From contig NCSJ02000070.1 in assembly GCA_002812745.2 (NCBI GenBank), positions 62,001 to 126,000 of the forward strand: a stretch of DNA of 64,000 bases. Direction: 5' to 3'. Each line of letters starts with the position of its first letter. The stretch's first letter is position 1. Of this stretch, positions 22,649 to 32,535 are shown in pieces. The DNA is from Scytalidium lignicola. Its lineage: Eukaryota > Ascomycota > Leotiomycetes. The notes under the pieces are model-generated. The model worked only from the letters and a program-made list of their open reading frames with translations. It was not told the origin of the DNA and did no database searches. The position numbers and the translations under genes are program-made.

Positions 22649-24016
22649 ATTAATACATGAGCATTGGAAAGTGGCAGAGATGTCCTCTTCTAGGTTGGTA
22701 AATGGCTATTCATACTACAAGATGGAGGCTACCACACTCTCTTTCTTCTGATGTGTATGGGAAGCACAAGAAGAATTGGTGCCTCGGGTTATTTAAGGTA
22801 TGGGTTTCAACTACTCTCAGCTAGTGTATGGGATACGAGTATGGTTGAAAAGGACTACAGCAGGAAAGCTGTGTGAATTCGGGCACTAAGATGACACGAT
22901 AGCGTATACTCATGGATCAATCATGTGACAATCTATGTTACCACGATAATATTTCTCTCTAATGACTAAGAACAGATTGTTTTGTTGGTTTAAACACGAT
23001 ACGATTTGGCTGCTATGCGTAATTAGAATCGTTGTTGCTAGGGTTATATACCTTGTGACATGCTAGATAGTAGGTGTCTAGTAATTGAAGAGCACCAAGG
23101 AAATTTTCATTATTATTGCTAGCTCCATGGTAGGAATTAGGTTTATAATATTAATTAATTCTCTATGAAGGAACATATTCTGCACAGGCTACCCCGAGCT
23201 ATTCCCTATTTGCCGTAGCTGCACGTGCCTCTGACCGTCACATATAGAGATCTATAAACAAGAGAAGGTTTATTTATATCTTAAAGTCCCTGAATATATA
23301 TCTTCTACTCTAATTCTTATATAGAGTAAGATATTCTTTCTGCTCTAAGATTTCAAGGTTATACCTAAATAGTCTCTAAAAGATATATACCGATTTCTTT
23401 GAAATAGAAAAGAAATTATAGTATAAAGTATAATACTCTTGTTAGGAAATGGCATAGCATGTGATCATCACATGATATAGAGAGCCTTGAGGAACGAAGC
23501 TAGATGTAGCAACGTTCTCTCACTGCTAGGATCGAAAATATAAAAACCGTGGAGGCTTAACTTATCTTTTGAAGACATTCCCCGCAAATCAGCTCTTATT
23601 ATTAGGGTATCTATCTACCCAGTATAATTTTTTGATTCACATGCATGCTCTCCCGCACCTGCAAGAATAATTACGAGAAATTCATAACCGACCGCCTTCG
23701 TACTCGGTAAGTTCCTGGCTTATTTTCCAATCACACCTTGAGAAAATTTATGCCTTAGGCAATCATTAAATAGCCCGCCCCCGCCGCCGCCTGATTGGCT
23801 TTTCCAAATATTGCCAATATTCCTAACACCTATTTCAGAGCTTTACCACCAACACGTGGAGATGTTGAGGTGGCCGGGCGTATTGTAGGCCCACATTATT
23901 GTTTCTCCCTTTGAATTTAAGCTTTAATCCTGTAACTTGGCTGGTTGCCCAAGCTCCAACCTATTGTGTACTCTAATTATACAAATCCCCGCAAACTCTC
24001 CATTTCTTCTTTCTTA
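22649..24016. other. intergenic, with a possible LTR-like tract
   Basis: No gene is supported. Positions 23150-23440 are AT-rich. Position 23440 begins an LTR-like tract (listed separately). The last 150 bp are the promoter of the gene at 24017. Confidence 0.4.
23440..23690. mobile_element. possible solo LTR (Copia-like)
   Basis: The stretch starts TGTTAGGAAATGGCATAGCA, contains the palindrome TGTGATCATCACA and a TATAAAAACC box, and has a tail with AGAAATTCATAAC. These are features seen in fungal Ty1/Copia long terminal repeats. No second LTR, primer site or pol coding sequence is present, and no target duplication was confirmed, so this is tentative. Confidence 0.3.
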
Positions 24017-24868
24017 ATGGCTCCGGTCAAGCTGATGCTAATGAGGTGGGCGATCATTTTGCTGTGCTTACTCGGTCATTATCCCATATTTACAGTCAGC
24101 CAAACCATCATTACGATTGAGGGCTATTTCGGTGCGAACGAACCTCTTTCGGTGGTTGCCGCGAATCCAACTGCAACGACCCTTATCGGCACAAACATCC
24201 TAACCATCACATTCGAGGGCCATCCAACAATCGGGACACAGATCGGCACCAGTTTCGGGTCTCAAACCGGCACTATTATCAATATTTTTGTCATTGGCCC
24301 ATCTACCGCCGCCTCCACCGAGCTGCTTCCTGGGCTGTCCGCCACCGATGCATGTGTCCTGACCAAAAGTTTGAACACAGGAAGCTGTTTTTTCGAAAGC
24401 ACAGCGCTGAACACGGATTCGGGGATGAGCATCTGGACTACGTTCTACGAGACGTATACGTTGCCTAGACTTGGCTCAACGTATTATACCGTGACGGCAG
24501 GCCAAGAAAAGTTGTCCATCGTCACTACCACAACGACCAGTTCTATATCACCAACCAGTTTTATATCACCAATCAGTTTTATATCACCAACCAGTTCTGT
24601 ACCATCAACTAGTTCCGCCCCATCAACTAGCTCTGCACTTTCAACCAGTTCTGCAATATCAGCCAGTTTTCCTGTATCACCCATCCATCCCCTAACTAGC
24701 AACCCAGTCTCGAATAACAGTACGATTGCACAGACTACCGGGTTGACCCCTAGTCTAGTAATGCCCCTAGTAAGCAGAGCGATTATGAGGCACGACACCC
24801 GATACCTTAGCAATGCCATTGTGGGGCTTGCTGCTGTCGTCGTGGTCGCCGTGTTTTCGTGTTTCTAA
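24017..24868 (+). CDS. small GPI-anchored Ser/Thr-rich surface protein
   Basis: Single exon, 283 aa. I chose ATG at 24017 because it precedes a clear signal sequence (charged start, then WAIILLCLLGHYPIFTVS); the frame is open further upstream but has no ATG there. The middle (residues 30-165) has four Cys and a Gly/Thr-rich fold of unknown type (FEGHPTIGTQIGTSFGSQTG). Residues about 180-230 are short Ser/Thr/Pro repeats of the SxxSPTSFIS and STSSAxS types, coded by repeated 18-bp units at 24540-24660. The C-terminus is hydrophobic (IVGLAAVVVVAVFSCF), as in a GPI signal. Predicted cell-wall or plasma-membrane protein with an O-glycosylated stalk; no enzyme motif. Confidence 0.7.
   Translation: MAPVKLMLMRWAIILLCLLGHYPIFTVSQTIITIEGYFGANEPLSVVAANPTATTLIGTNILTITFEGHPTIGTQIGTSFGSQTGTIINIFVIGPSTAASTELLPGLSATDACVLTKSLNTGSCFFESTALNTDSGMSIWTTFYETYTLPRLGSTYYTVTAGQEKLSIVTTTTTSSISPTSFISPISFISPTSSVPSTSSAPSTSSALSTSSAISASFPVSPIHPLTSNPVSNNSTIAQTTGLTPSLVMPLVSRAIMRHDTRYLSNAIVGLAAVVVVAVFSCF
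24540..24660 (+). repeat. short in-frame tandem repeats
   Basis: Units of about 18 bp (variants of TATATCACCAACCAGTTT and CATCAACTAGTTCTGCC) are repeated in frame inside the GPI protein gene and encode its Ser/Thr stalk. Confidence 0.7.
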
Positions 24869-26154
24869 GGCAAGTTGCATTAGCTGCTAAATCTTCGACC
24901 CTGCTCTATTCTAACAGTTGTATCGACAGAATGGCGGTCATTGCGTATGACAATTACGGCGTCGTATGGTTGCTGCTAGGTGGCGGCGACTGCTATGCTC
25001 ATGCCTATGGCTAAGCTTAACTTCTGAGAGAAAGCGAAGGATGTCGGGAGAAGACCACTGAATTGCACGAGCTAAGGTCTGCTTGTTGAGAGGTGCCATA
25101 AAGAATCAGTACTCCTGGTCCTTGGTGATGGTAGCCTACTAAGCAGTAGTCATAAATGGGCGGCGACACCTCGGTTTTAAACACTCCTTTGGTATGTGAT
25201 ATTGGTTTATATATTTCTGTATTTCTTACAGTCTTTCATTCAGTAGTTATCTTCAGTTAGCCTCACACTCTTGATTAATCACATTAGGCAGTATAGTATC
25301 TTAACTAGCCTTTACTGTTGCCTTAACTTTCAAGGGAACTTTTTAGGAACCTTACTCATCTGCGTAATATACAGGCTTTCTAACTATAGGTCTATTAGTA
25401 TGCTAAATGAAATTCCATAATTGTTATTTTGCTCTTTCATAAGAGGGATCTAAAATCAGCTCTGACAAGAACCCTTAGAAGGGAGTAGAAACAGATTCTC
25501 GGGCAAAGTTCGGTTAGGAAACTGTAGCTAGGGCACACAGAAGGCCAAAATAAGTTCTATATTATGGTGCGCAGGCTAACTCAGGCGTGTTCAAGATACT
25601 CAAGCCATAGCTCGGGATAGCTCATGCTCTGCTCACCCTCCACTCAGGTTAAAGCAGCAGGTACTCACCTCCGGAGACTAAAACGGAACCAGCGAGGATG
25701 AGATTAGAGTCAGACTTTCGTGGTAATCTAGAGAATTCTCAGCAATTTCACTAATGCCTCTTACGCTATTTAGAGAAAACAAATATAAGCCTGCTTCACA
25801 ACACATGGTCATTTCATATTCCCAACTCCACATTTCTCACGTCAGCAATATAGCGCTGGCTTGCGAGTCTATCACCATGGATCTGTGTTCCCTACCCCAT
25901 ATTGGTCGGCCATATTCCCTATTTCAGAGCTCTTTGCAAGGGAAGTTGGAGTTATAGAACAGGATCGTCAGATACTGTGGATAGGGTATATAGTTGCCAC
26001 ATATACGTTACCAAAGACCCCCCAATACGAAACAAATTGTACATGATACTGTTGCAGGTGATTGCCTTGTGCTTTAGATATTAAGTTGAACTTGACTAAG
26101 TCTAACATGAATCGCAACCTCAAAAATTACATACTTCACTGGTGATTCGGTCTT
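24869..26154. other. intergenic
   Basis: No gene is supported. Short open frames at 25750-26090 overlap in several frames and show no known motif. Confidence 0.4.
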
Positions 26155-26860
26155 TCACCATGGATAATAACCCCCTTCATCCTTGATTAGCTTCGTACTA
26201 TCCGCATCCCTCTTTCCTTCAACCACGCTGCGAATAGACCTTCCAGTTTCCGCAGGGTTTCCAGATCCTTGCCGCTTCATTGCCTCAATGTCACCACCCA
26301 GATTAGTGGCAACGAAACTTGGGCTGAATGCGATCACCTTGATCCCTTTAAGTGACTCCATATGACAAAAGCTCAGCATATTTAACGCAGCCTTGCTGAT
26401 ATTATACGCATAATAATTCGGAAAAAATGTACCATTTTCGAGACTCTGGGCTCTAAGAGTCAACGATCCTACGCCACTGCTCACATGGATGATACGAGGC
26501 TCCGAAGACTTTCGGAGTAGAAGCAGAAATGACTCTGTCATGGCAGCTACACTAAAAACATTGATCTCGAAAGTCTTGCGGAGTAAATCAATCGATAAAG
26601 ATGGAGCCGTCTCTCCCATACCAGCATTGTTGATTGGCACGTCCAAATTTCCCATGGTCTTCCTCAACCTTAGCTACGGCAGCTGCAATGGAAGCCGCAT
26701 CCGACGCATCCAGCTGTACGAGGGAGACAGATTTGGAAACGGCAGAGAGAGTAGCCAAAGCCGTCTGCCCCAATTCGAGAAGGCGAGAGCCAATTATTAC
26801 ATGGTAGATTGGTGACGCAGCCAGCGCCAAAGCAGTTTCATAACACTCGGCATCTCACCC
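26155..26860 (-). pseudogene. short-chain dehydrogenase/reductase, broken
   Basis: SDR family (NAD(P)-dependent oxidoreductase). Visible parts in order on the minus strand: YHVIIGSR (after the first beta strand), VQLDASDAASI (acidic turn), INNAGMG (NNAG motif), HVSSGVG (catalytic Ser region) and YYAYNISKAAL (Tyr and Lys of the active site), ending GGYYPW. Two defects: a frame change near 26655, between the VEEDHG and LDVPINNAG parts, and loss of the Gly-rich nucleotide loop (TGxxxGIG), which should lie near 26830-26870 and is not readable. As written it makes no full enzyme. Confidence 0.78.
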
Positions 26861-27297
26861 ACACTAGATGCGTTATATTTGAGCAATATCTCCCTAATCT
26901 CCCTCAGATACTCATGCAATCTCGGGCCTGTGGAATAGAGCTCGCTTCCAAGCCATCTTCGAAAGGAAGAGTCTCCCTCAAGGAAGTCCTGTGGCTTGGA
27001 AATCTTGTTTTTTTACTTTAATAACTTTCTTTTTTTGACGTGCTTTTCTTACTTTTAAAAATAATAATCCTTTTTATTCTTCATAATTATTTTTTAATCA
27101 AGCATGACAAANCTTGGCAAGATGTAGTACGTAAACTACTGGTTTGAAAGGGGTATTCTGTGATTAGCTAAAATTTCTTACAGGAAGAGCGTTTTAGCTG
27201 GTTTAATTGAAGCTTTGAATTAGCTATAAAAGTGGTAAAGTATGATATTAGAGGATGAGTAAAGGGGTTTGTATTCTAATTTCACTTGTTACACTTA
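26861..27297. other. intergenic before transposon
   Basis: AT-rich, one N at 27112. It ends with the TA target site at 27296-27297. No gene is supported. Confidence 0.4.
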
Positions 27298-29289
27298 GTC
27301 GTTCGGCTTACACAGCGCTCACCACCTTACTTACGTAAGATGGTGAGGGTCAGCAATACGATAAAAACACCAATACGAAAATTTTGCCTCCAAATTCATA
27401 CCACCCAATTTTTGAGCGTACTTTACCCACAAAAATCAACACAATATGGCCGAATCACGTATTGCGGAAGCAATAGAATATATTCAATTAAATCCTCATG
27501 CAAAAATCGCACCAATTGCACGTTCTTTCAATGTTCCCTACCAAAAACTACGCGCGCGTCTTATTGGTCGAAACCCCTCATCTTCACGCGGAGGGCATAA
27601 TAAAAAGCTTTCTGAGCCTCAAGAGACTGCTCTTAAGGATTATATGATGTTGCTATATCATTCTGGAACCCCTGGAACTATTGAAGTTTTGATTCAAGCT
27701 GCCAATCGACTACTATACTACTCTGGTATCAATGATACAGTCTCTCACAGATGGGCAAAACGATGGATTGTAAGGAATAAAGAATACTGGAAATTGGTAC
27801 GACCTAAACCAATTTCTGTACAACGGCGACAAGCACATATACAAGAGGATATCAAGGCATACTTTGAAGAGTTCAAACGTTGTTGTCAATATTGGGGAAT
27901 CCTTGAAGAGGATATATCCAATTTTGACGAAACAGGATTTCAAATTGGTGTGATATCTGGTGGTCGAGTAATTGTTCTTATTGATTGTAAAGCTGCTTTC
28001 ATATCTGATCCTGAAAATAGGGAATTGGTAACAGCAGTAGCAACAATCAATTGGGGAGGTCAAAGAGTGCCACCAATGATAATATTCAAAGGTGCATACT
28101 ATTTGCGCAAACACTTTGACAACAATATGGACCTTGATATCCTTTGAGCTCGTTCAGAATCAGGATTTTCAAACGATCAGCTTGGAATCAAATACCTTGA
28201 GCACTTTGATAAATTCATATACAAAAGTNAAAAAAGGTCAATATCGCCTTCTTATTTTTGACGGTCATAGATCTCATTTGACACAAGATTTTATTGATTT
28301 TTGTTGGCAATGTCGTATTCGCCCTTTTCAACTTCCACCACACCTTACACACCTTCTTCAACCTTTAGATGTTGGAGTATTTCAAACCTTAAAACACCAC
28401 TTTAAAAAGGCTGTACAAGAAGATGTATTTATAAGTGCAAATGATATGTTAAAAGTGGATTTTTTTTGTTATTTTCAACGTTTTTGGGATTGTACGTTCA
28501 AATGCCATATAATCCAATCAGCCTTTCGAAAAACAGGATTAATTCCATTGAATTCTGAAATTGTGTTAAAAAAAAGTCAAGCTATACCAAGGCAAACAAA
28601 CAATTAAGTCTGAATCTAATATATCGTCAAATATATCTGAAGATGCATTTGAAGATATTGAAGATATCTCCAATCCTAGCACACCACCGCAAATTACATA
28701 GGAAAATTGGCCTACACCTTTAACTTTACATACGTGGAAGAGTAGAATGGAATATGTTCGAACATGTACAATTGAATCAATCAACGGTATTGAAATTACA
28801 CCTTCTGTTGTACATGTTCAAGATAAATTGGGTAAGGCAGCCGAAACCTCAATGTTACGAGGTGCACTTTCAACTCAACGAATATTTGACCTTAGCCTTG
28901 CAGCTGAGAGACGTAAAATCAAACCAGATGGCAACAAAATTGTACAGAAATATGGAGAAATATATGGCCGTCAAGCACTACGTCAAATTGAAGATGATAG
29001 AGAGGAGGAAGCTAAGGTAGTCAATATGAGGGAAGCCCGGCTTGCACGGCCATGGCGTACGAAATATAAAGCAATAATCTCTGACCTTGATAAATGTAGT
29101 ATATTTATAAGGCAAAGATTCCATGTAGAGTAGTAGAGACTATAATAATTGCGTGGGGTGGAGTTATTCGAATTTGAATTGGGTGGTATGAATTTGGAGG
29201 CAAAATTTTCGTATTGGTGTTTTTATCGTATTGCTGACCCTCACCATCTTACGTAAGTAAGGTGGTGAGCGCTGTGTAAGCCGAACGAC
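27298..29289 (+). mobile_element. complete pogo/Fot1-type DNA transposon, 1992 bp
   Basis: Terminal inverted repeats of 113 bp (27298-27410 and the mirror at the right end) look identical by eye; they start GTCGTTCGGCTTACACAGCG. Each side is flanked by TA (27296-27297 and 29290-29291), the target duplication of Tc1/mariner/pogo elements. Inside is one transposase gene on the + strand. The identical ends suggest a fairly recent insertion, while the gene already carries stops. Confidence 0.93.
27446..29133 (+). pseudogene. pogo-type transposase, interrupted
   Basis: DNA-binding helix-turn-helix at the start (AEAIEYIQLNPHAKIAPIARSFNVP), then a CENP-B-like HTH region (VSHRWAKRWIVRN), then a DDE domain: first Asp in NFDETGF, second in LIFDGHRSHLT, third in LLQPLDVGVF. 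The C-terminal tail ends SIFIRQRFHVE. Four breaks: TGA at 28145-28147 (fits TGG changed by RIP), a frame change at the N/A-run at 28229, a frame change in an A8 run near 28570, and TAG near 28698 (fits CAG). The two homopolymer frame changes could be sequencing artefacts; the two stops are RIP-like. It cuts and pastes DNA when intact; this copy is probably inactive, though its ends could still be used by a related transposase. Confidence 0.88.
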
Positions 29290-29398
29290 TATTGCTTGCA
29301 TGTGATTAGTCAGCTTTGCAATAATGCAATTTTATTAATTCAGCCAAGATCATGTGGCCTGCTAGTGTCAAATTCTACGGAACATGTTTCAATATTAT

Positions 29399-29573
29399 CC
29401 TCGACCGCCAGAGATGGAGTCACTTATGCAAATTTAAGCGAATCGATTTCTATTGGCTGAATTAAGTTATACACGACGATCATGGCCTTAAATTGTTGTG
29501 CATAAATTAATTCAGCCAATAGAAATCGATTCGCTTAAATTTGCATAAGTGACTCCATCTCTGGCGGTCGAGG
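29399..29573. repeat. hairpin MITE with perfect 67-bp arms
   Basis: The left arm 29399-29465 begins CCTCGACCGCCAGAGATGGA; the right arm 29507-29573 is its exact reverse complement. The loop is only about 41 bp. No coding capacity. It shares the block ATGGAGTCACTTATGCA with the next element. Confidence 0.88.
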
Positions 29574-29742
29574 GGATAAGAGATATTTTTATCAGTGATA
29601 AAATGAAAGGATTTTATTGGCTAATATTCTTGCCATACAAATTCCTGCTTGACGGGCTTAAGCGAGTGGGTCCGAGGAGATATTAGAACGACGGATGAGG
29701 TTTTGAACGAGAAGTCTCCTTTGGTGCCATGCTCAAGAGCAA

Positions 29743-29978
29743 CCCTCGTCTGGTGGAAATGGAGTCACTTATGCACATGCATAAGCTTAAGCGAAGTAAT
29801 CTGATTAGTGTATACACATGTAATTTCATTGTAAATCATGTCAAATTTCGTTAATTAGAGTTTTATGCTTAACGGGATATTGCATAATTAGCCAAGCCAT
29901 TAAAATCAAAGAAAACCTGTCATAAAAGCATAAATTGCATAAGTTTGCATAAGTGACTCCATTTCCACCAGACGAGGG
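29743..29978. repeat. related MITE with perfect 33-bp arms
   Basis: The left arm 29743-29775 begins CCCTCGTCTGGTGGAAATGG; the right arm 29946-29978 is its reverse complement. The inside (about 170 bp) differs from the element at 29399, but both arms contain ATGGAGTCACTTATGCA, so they belong to one family or use the same transposase. Confidence 0.85.
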
Positions 29979-30687
29979 GATACTTCAACGGATGTCAAAG
30001 GCTAGCGCTAGTGGTGGGCTAGATCGCATACTGTAGTACGTAAGTACAAATTATATATGGTATGAAAACTCAGTATATTGCTAATGCCAATGAATACAAA
30101 TACTCCTCTGTAAAGTGGAATTACCCCACAAATATAGGGGCAAACATATGTGAACGTAACCTTTCTCCAAATTATGCAAGCATATTTCTGGAAAATATGA
30201 CAGCAAGTCACGTGAGAACTTTACGCATGACTAGCTTCTCCTGTTCCCTATTGCTAACTTGCTCTCACTTCGCTTTCCTGTAATGCTCACTTTAGCTTAG
30301 AATTGTCAAGTGTACGTACGTAAAGAACTTTACACTTTAGTTAACTACCTTGAGAGTAGTCTATTTGTGCACGTGACAATCCTATCATATGGCTACTCAC
30401 AGCATACTTCGTAGAGAATGAAGGATTAATATCCGATTACGATAACAAAGAGGATAAAAATATCCATTAGAGTGTCTGATCAGTCACCTTGTGAACGGTG
30501 GGGAACCAAATTTGAACTACGTAAGGTACACTAGGAGACGTTATAGAGAAGGGGGCCGAATTTTTAATCCCGAAACAGAGGAACTGTTTTACACTTGCGA
30601 GTACGTTAGTTTATAAGACTATAGCTTAAAGTGGTCATTTTTGAAGTATTACAACGTGAAATAGGTGCTGTAATTAAGAGTACCGTA

Positions 30688-30833
30688 TATACTCACGGCT
30701 TCCGGTATGGAGCTAAGGCCCCTGTTTTCCGCTATATGGAATATTTAGCGAATGATTTGCGTTCTAGTGCTGACAATTTGCACTGTATAGCGTTACTTCT
30801 ACTTCTAGCTCCATACCGGAAGCCGTGAGTATA
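30688..30833. repeat. hairpin MITE, copy 1 (146 bp)
   Basis: Perfect 28-bp arms: TATACTCACGGCTTCCGGTA at the left and its reverse complement at the right. A second, diverged copy in the opposite orientation lies at 39905-40060. Confidence 0.85.
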
Positions 30834-31361
30834 GGTCCGAACCTCAAGTTTCCGCGGTATTTCGTTTAGTATCGATCGAAATATAAGCAAACACCAAGGT
30901 ATGCAAGAAGGCAATTCTGATGTAAGGCTCCTCTTCTACTCTGCTCAACCAACCGGAGTGCGCCGATGTGTAACAATTAGTGGCGATGTTGTCGGAGTCC
31001 GCTGCGGCCGCCGCTAAGGGGTTCACGGCGGAGTCTACGAATATACGGATAAGGCAGCGGTCTCCGCCAATAGTCGCCTTTGACTTGCTTATAGATATGG
31101 CAACTAGAGCAGTAAGAGCATATAGTTAATTTCCTGTTATTGTCCTATAATATAATCATATTGGCAGTTTCTTAAGACCGTTCTTATTATTGTTTCCTTA
31201 CTTACTCTGAAGATTCTTCTTGATCTGATATATTTTGTACCTTCTCCACCAATAGACAAATCCAGCATATCAATCCAGTATATTCTTCATTCGAATTATC
31301 ATACTACTAGCATTTTATTGCTAAACTCCTTCTACCATTTTCTAATTTCCCCGATATCAAC

Positions 31362-32375
31362 ATGCCAATTGTTACATGGAGCGAGACATTCCCCCCAAAG
31401 CCGGTCTACACGGTTAAGGACATGCCTGATCAAAGTGGCAGAGTGTTTATAGTTACAGGAGGAGCATCAGGTTGTGGTTATGAGACCGCCAAAATTCTAT
31501 ATAATTTAAACGGTCGTGTCTACATTGCTGGACGTTCCATTGCAAATGGGAAGGCTGCCATGGAAAAGATCAAATCGTCATCGCCACCTGCAGAACAGAA
31601 AGTTCGCAGTGGTAAAGGTTCTATAGAGTTTCTCCGTGTTGATCTTGCGGACCTCACCACGATCAAGCTTTGCGCAGAGGAGTTTCTCTCTAAGGAAACA
31701 CGCCTTGACGTTATATGGCACAATGCCGGAGTCCTGGGTATTGAGCATGGCTCCAAGACGACTCAAGGATTCGAAGCACATCTTGGCACCAATGCTCTGG
31801 GCCCATTTCTGCTACAGCATTTCTTAATGCCTATTTGCTTGAAGACAGCAGCCCGTGCCGATGCAAAGCCCAATGCCACTAGAGTGATCTGGGTGACATC
31901 TGCTGGTCACCGTGGTGCTCCGAAGCCGGATGGTGTCAACTGGGACGATATCAACATGCACGATATTGAGGGAATAAAAGGCGGCATGCTTAAATACGGT
32001 CAGAGCAAGACGATGAATGTCATGCATGCGCACGAGATAGCGCGTCGCTATGGAAAGCAAGGCCTGGTCTCGGTTGCTTTGCATCCAGGCTCTTTGAAGA
32101 CGAACCTCCAGCGCCACCAGGGTTTCTTCTTTAAGAATCTCACTGCACCCCTTTTATACCCTCAAATTTACGGAGCATATACTGAATTGTGGGCTGGATT
32201 AAATGAAGAGGTGGACACGCGGATGCTGGAAGATGGTGGGAAGAATGGTGCATATGTACAACCGTGGGGAAGATGGGGGGAAGGAGCTGAATTTGTGTAT
32301 GAAGGGTTGGCAAAACGAGAGACCGGGGAGCGCCTTTGGAAATTGTGTGAAACTACTTTGAAGGAGTGGATGTGA
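31362..32375 (+). CDS. short-chain dehydrogenase/reductase (retinol-dehydrogenase-like), intact
   Basis: Single exon, 337 aa, ATG at 31362 after a pyrimidine-rich, CT-type leader. SDR landmarks: cofactor loop TGGASGCGYETA (residues about 32-43; the last Gly of TGxxxGxG is present), acidic strand VDLADLTT, NAGVLG (about 123), Ser in WVTSAGH (about 180) and the active-site pair YGQSK (Tyr and Lys, about 214-218), then LHPGSLKTNLQ. The size and the extra C-terminal part (EDGGKNGAYVQPWGRWGE) match fungal retinol-dehydrogenase-like or WW-domain-oxidoreductase-like SDRs. It reduces or oxidises a carbonyl/alcohol with NAD(P)H; the substrate is unknown. No breaks. Confidence 0.88.
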   Translation: MPIVTWSETFPPKPVYTVKDMPDQSGRVFIVTGGASGCGYETAKILYNLNGRVYIAGRSIANGKAAMEKIKSSSPPAEQKVRSGKGSIEFLRVDLADLTTIKLCAEEFLSKETRLDVIWHNAGVLGIEHGSKTTQGFEAHLGTNALGPFLLQHFLMPICLKTAARADAKPNATRVIWVTSAGHRGAPKPDGVNWDDINMHDIEGIKGGMLKYGQSKTMNVMHAHEIARRYGKQGLVSVALHPGSLKTNLQRHQGFFFKNLTAPLLYPQIYGAYTELWAGLNEEVDTRMLEDGGKNGAYVQPWGRWGEGAEFVYEGLAKRETGERLWKLCETTLKEWM

Positions 32376-32535
32376 TCGGATAAATGGTGATTGGTATATC
32401 TGAGCTATCAATATGGTCGATTATTGGGATTATGGACTAAGGCCATGTGTTTTAATATAGTTTATTTTATTTTATCAAAGTGAAAATACACAAGTTTACA
32501 AGTTTAAGGCCACATTCCACCTATTTCGCGAGCTT

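Larger units (their letters stand above)
29292..31361. other. repeat-rich intergenic tract
   Basis: It holds three hairpin elements (29399-29573, 29743-29978 and 30688-30833, listed separately). The remaining sequence shows no supported gene. Confidence 0.5.
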
